Assembly (NCBI RefSeq): GCF_017599305.1
Contig: NZ_JAGFWR010000007.1
Coordinates: 248,001-312,000 of the forward strand
Length of the DNA: 64,000 nucleotides
Reading direction: 5' to 3'
From: Micromonospora antibiotica
GTDB lineage: Bacteria > Actinomycetota > Actinomycetes > Mycobacteriales > Micromonosporaceae
In this document: positions 61,225 to 64,000 of the stretch, piece after piece
Layout: every line of letters starts with the position of its first letter
Position numbering within the stretch: position 1 is the first letter of the stretch
Program-made: the position numbers and the translations under genes
Notes under the pieces: model-generated
The model's database searches: none
What the model saw: only the letters and a program-made list of their open reading frames with translations
Told to the model about the DNA's origin: nothing

Positions 61225-62022
61225 TCAGGTGGGGGTGAGGGTGGGCCAGGGGAGGGTTAGTTCGCCGTGGCGCCAGCGGTGGGGGCGGTCGAGGACGGGC
61301 CAGCCGGTGGACCGGAGGGTGTGGACGGCGGCCAGCCAGCGTTGGCGGGGACCGAACGGGGCCAGCCCGGCGGCGGCGTGCCAGGCGTCGTCCAGGGCGC
61401 GGAGCAGGGCGTGGATGCGTTCACCTGGCACGTTGCGGTGGATCAGCGCCTTCGGTAGGCGCTCGGCCAACCGGGCCGGGCTCTCCAGCGTGGCCAGCCG
61501 GGCGGCCAGGGTCAGCGTCCGGGGGCCGGTGGAGTCGATCAGCAGCCAACCGGCCAGCCGGCCCAACTCGTCGCAGGTGCCCTCGACCAGCACCCCGCCC
61601 GGGGCGAGCCGGTCGGTGACCGTCCGCCAGGCGTCGGCGACCTCGCGCTCGTCGTACTGGCGGAGCACGTTGAACGCCCGGACCACGGTGGGCCGTAACC
61701 CGGCCAGTTCGAAGCCGCCCCGGGCGAACGTCAACCCCGGTGGGTCGGCGGCCGGCGCGGCGGCGGCCACCCGTACCGGATCGATCTCCAGGCCGACCAC
61801 CCGGACGTCGGGGCGGACCCGGGCGGCCAGCCGGCCGCGCAGCTCGACGGCGGTGACCGGGGTGGCACCGTAACCGAGGTCCACCACCAGCGGGTCGGCG
61901 GCGGCCCGTAACCGGTCGCCGCAGGTCTCGACGATCCAGTTGTCGACCCGGCGGAGCCGGTTCGGGTTCGTCGTCCCCCGGGTCACCAACCCCACCGGCC
62001 GCTGCCGGCCCCGGTCAGCCAT
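61225..62022 (-). CDS. class I SAM-dependent methyltransferase-like protein
   Basis: 265 residues. PLVVDLGYGATPVTAVELRGRL is the SAM-binding glycine loop (residues 44-60) and VVGLEIDPVRV the acidic end of strand 2. The C-terminal half is less conserved. The substrate is unknown. It starts 6 bases after the SDR stop, so the two form an operon. Confidence 0.82.
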   Translation of the reverse strand: MADRGRQRPVGLVTRGTTNPNRLRRVDNWIVETCGDRLRAAADPLVVDLGYGATPVTAVELRGRLAARVRPDVRVVGLEIDPVRVAAAAPAADPPGLTFARGGFELAGLRPTVVRAFNVLRQYDEREVADAWRTVTDRLAPGGVLVEGTCDELGRLAGWLLIDSTGPRTLTLAARLATLESPARLAERLPKALIHRNVPGERIHALLRALDDAWHAAAGLAPFGPRQRWLAAVHTLRSTGWPVLDRPHRWRHGELTLPWPTLTPT

Positions 62023-62028
62023 CCCGGG

Positions 62029-62796
62029 TCACTGCCCGACCCGGTGCACCTTGTGCTGGGCGGCCTGGGCCAGCGGGCGGACCACCAACCGGTCCACGTT
62101 GACGTGGTGGGGGAGCGTGGCGCACCAGGCGATGCACTCGGCGACGTCCTCGGCCACCAGCGGCTGCGCGACCCCGGCGTAGGTGGCGTCGGCCTTCCCG
62201 GCGTCCCCGCCGAAGCGGTTCAGGCTGAACTCGTCCGTGCGGACCATCCCGGGGTCGATCTCGACCACCCGCACCGGCCGGCCGCACAGCTCCAGCCGCA
62301 GGGTGCCCGCCACGGCGGTCTGCGCGTGCTTGGCCGCGCTGTAGCCGCCCCCACCCTCGTAGACGGTGAAACCGGCGGTGGACGAGACCACCACGACCGT
62401 CCCGGTCCCGGAGCGCTCCAGGGCCGGCAGCAGGGCCTGGGTGACCCGCAGCGTGCCGAGCACGTTGACGTCGTACATCCACTGCCAGTCGGCGACCGAG
62501 CCGGACTCCACCGGGTCGAGCCCGCGGGCCCCACCGGCGTTGTTGACCAGCAGGGTGACCGGCCCGGGGGCGTCGGCGGCGGCGCGGGCCAGCCCGGCCA
62601 CCGACTCGTCGGAGGTGACGTCGCAGGCCACGGCGGTGGCGCTGCCGCCGGCCGCCGCGATCCCGGCGACCAGGTCGGCGAGCCGGTCGGTGCGGCGGGC
62701 GGCGGCGAGCACGTGGAAACCCTCGGCGGCGAGCCGGCGGGCGGTGGCCGCGCCGATCCCGCTGGACGCCCCGGTGACGATCGCGACAGAGGTCAT
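62029..62796 (-). CDS. short-chain dehydrogenase/reductase
   Basis: 255 residues. Classical SDR: TGASSGIG at 8-15, NNAG at about 87-90, and YSAAK (YxxxK) near 151-155. Probably an NADP-linked oxidoreductase of YdfG type; substrate unknown. Confidence 0.9.
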   Translation of the reverse strand: MTSVAIVTGASSGIGAATARRLAAEGFHVLAAARRTDRLADLVAGIAAAGGSATAVACDVTSDESVAGLARAAADAPGPVTLLVNNAGGARGLDPVESGSVADWQWMYDVNVLGTLRVTQALLPALERSGTGTVVVVSSTAGFTVYEGGGGYSAAKHAQTAVAGTLRLELCGRPVRVVEIDPGMVRTDEFSLNRFGGDAGKADATYAGVAQPLVAEDVAECIAWCATLPHHVNVDRLVVRPLAQAAQHKVHRVGQ

Positions 62797-62978
62797 CCGG
62801 CCATTCTCACCCTGGCGGCGGGGCTGGCCGCCCCGGGTCCCGTGATGAGGTCCGTCACGCCCGCGACCCGGGGCGAAGTATTTCCGAAGCCCGATGGGGA
62901 AGATTGCATCCGGCGTGAAGGTTGACCGAGGAGCGCCGGTCGTGCGGGACGGCATCAACCGTGACAGAGGGAGCGGAC

Positions 62979-64000
62979 GTGGCGGATCAGCACATCGGTG
63001 TCGGTCGTCAGCGGGGTGCCCTGCCGTGGCCCCGGCCCCGTCGCATCGCCACCCTGTCGGTGCACACCTCGCCGCTGCACCAACCGGGCACCGGCGACGC
63101 GGGCGGCATGAACGTCTACATCCTGGAGGTCGCCAGGCGGCTCGCCGAGGCGAACGTCGAGGTGGAGATCTTCACCCGGGCCACCTCGGGTGACCTGCCA
63201 CCGGTGGTGGAGATGGCCCCCGGGGTGCACGTCCGGCACGTCACCTCCGGCCCGCTGGAGGGGCTGACCAAGGAGGAGCTGCCCGGTCAGCTGTGTGCCT
63301 TCACCGCCGGGGTGCTGCGCGCCGAGGCGGCCCGCCCACCGGGGCACTACGACCTGATCCACTCGCACTACTGGCTGTCCGGGCAGGTCGGCTGGCTGGC
63401 CAAGGAGCGCTGGGGGGTGCCGTTGGTGCACACCGCGCACACCCTGGCCAAGGTGAAGAACGCCCAGCTCGCAGCCGGTGACCGGCCGGAGCCGAAGGCC
63501 CGGGTGATCGGTGAGGAGCAGGTCGTCGCCGAGGCCGACCGGCTGGTGGCGAACACCCGGGTGGAGGCGTCCGACCTGATCGACCGCTACGCCGCCGACC
63601 CGGCCCGGGTGGCGGTCGTCGAACCGGGGGTGGACCTGGACCGGTTCCGTCCCGCCGTCGGGGACCGGGCCGCCGCGACCCGCGCCGCCCGCCGCCGGCT
63701 GGGCCTGCCCACCGGGGGGTACGTCGTCGCGTTCGTCGGCCGGATCCAGCCACTGAAGGCCCCCGACGTGCTGGTCCGTGCGGTCGCGGCGTTACGCGAG
63801 CGGGATCCGGCCCTCGCCGAGCAGGTGACCGTGGTGATCTGCGGTGGCCCGAGCGGCAGCGGCCTGGACCGGCCCACCTCACTGATCGAGCTGGCCGCTT
63901 CGTTGGGGGTCGCCGACCGGGTCCGGTTCCTGCCGCCGCGCACCGGGGACGACCTGCCCGCCCTCTACCGGGCCGCCGACCTGGTGGCGGTGCCCTCACA
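62979..64000 (+). CDS. mshA: D-inositol-3-phosphate glycosyltransferase, 3' partial
   Basis: About 340 codons before the window ends. The N-terminal signature SPLHQPGTGDAGGMNVYILE and the GT4 nucleotide-sugar part (VAFVGRIQPLKAPDVLVRA) identify MshA, the first enzyme of mycothiol synthesis. The GTG at 62979 has GGGAG 5 bases upstream; GTG at 62961 is in frame and possible. Confidence 0.95.
   Translation, partial: MADQHIGVGRQRGALPWPRPRRIATLSVHTSPLHQPGTGDAGGMNVYILEVARRLAEANVEVEIFTRATSGDLPPVVEMAPGVHVRHVTSGPLEGLTKEELPGQLCAFTAGVLRAEAARPPGHYDLIHSHYWLSGQVGWLAKERWGVPLVHTAHTLAKVKNAQLAAGDRPEPKARVIGEEQVVAEADRLVANTRVEASDLIDRYAADPARVAVVEPGVDLDRFRPAVGDRAAATRAARRRLGLPTGGYVVAFVGRIQPLKAPDVLVRAVAALRERDPALAEQVTVVICGGPSGSGLDRPTSLIELAASLGVADRVRFLPPRTGDDLPALYRAADLVAVPS

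Overview
The window is chromosomal DNA of a high-GC actinobacterium. The best guess is a member of Micromonosporaceae (Micromonospora or a close relative). The evidence is very GC-rich third positions, frequent GTG starts, mycothiol genes (mshA, mshD, a mycothiol-dependent enzyme family), GlnR, an OmpR-type PhoP-like PHO box, and an XRE/HbhA-like/DUF2516 gene block shared with mycobacteria. No tRNA, rRNA, CRISPR array, prophage or complete insertion sequence was seen. About 63 genes are supported, most of them core genes.

Layout. Bases 1-3454 hold three overlapping cistrons: a collagen-like protein (5' end missing), a TPR lipoprotein, and a fused glycosyltransferase/methyltransferase. Bases 3500-10733 hold mixed genes: a small membrane protein, an orphan GroES, an AI-2E-type exporter, a DinG-like helicase, a DUF402 protein, an ECF41 sigma factor and a polyphosphate kinase 2. 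Bases 10713-22661 form a nutrient-acquisition district: a PHO box, a PhoU-like gene and a Pit phosphate transporter, an oxidoreductase, a Nudix protein, the pstSCAB operon with its own PHO box, mshD, a polysaccharide deacetylase and glnR. Bases 22936-26496 hold two membrane proteins and the cysteine-controlled sseA/DUF1416 operon, headed by a 25-residue Cys-rich leader peptide. Bases 26683-36827 hold a DivIVA-like protein, a short GntR regulator, a 1460-residue subtilisin/kelch exoprotease, a winged-helix regulator and an SCP2/glycogen-debranching operon.

Bases 37003-46790 are a run of small conserved genes (DsrE-like, a 34-residue peptide, nitrobindin, PabC, Fur, YgfZ, a BKACE enzyme, an asparaginase), then the XRE/HbhA-like/DUF2516/hydrolase block. 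Bases 47144-52389 are accessory single genes. Bases 52851-58599 are a beta-glucoside system: LacI regulator, GH1 glucosidase, two ABC permeases and a binding protein, with two LacI-type operators flanking the promoter. Bases 58924-64000 hold a mycothiol-dependent enzyme family member, murB, a methyltransferase, a short-chain dehydrogenase and the start of mshA.

The most unusual signals lie between genes. A repeated intercistronic element carries both the stop codon of the upstream gene and the ribosome binding site of the downstream gene at two unrelated operons. Three low-GC palindromes stand in tandem between murB and a methyltransferase gene. Several other long inverted repeats occupy intergenic space. 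Eighteen start codons have a TANNNT box ending 6-8 bases upstream, which points to widespread leaderless transcription.
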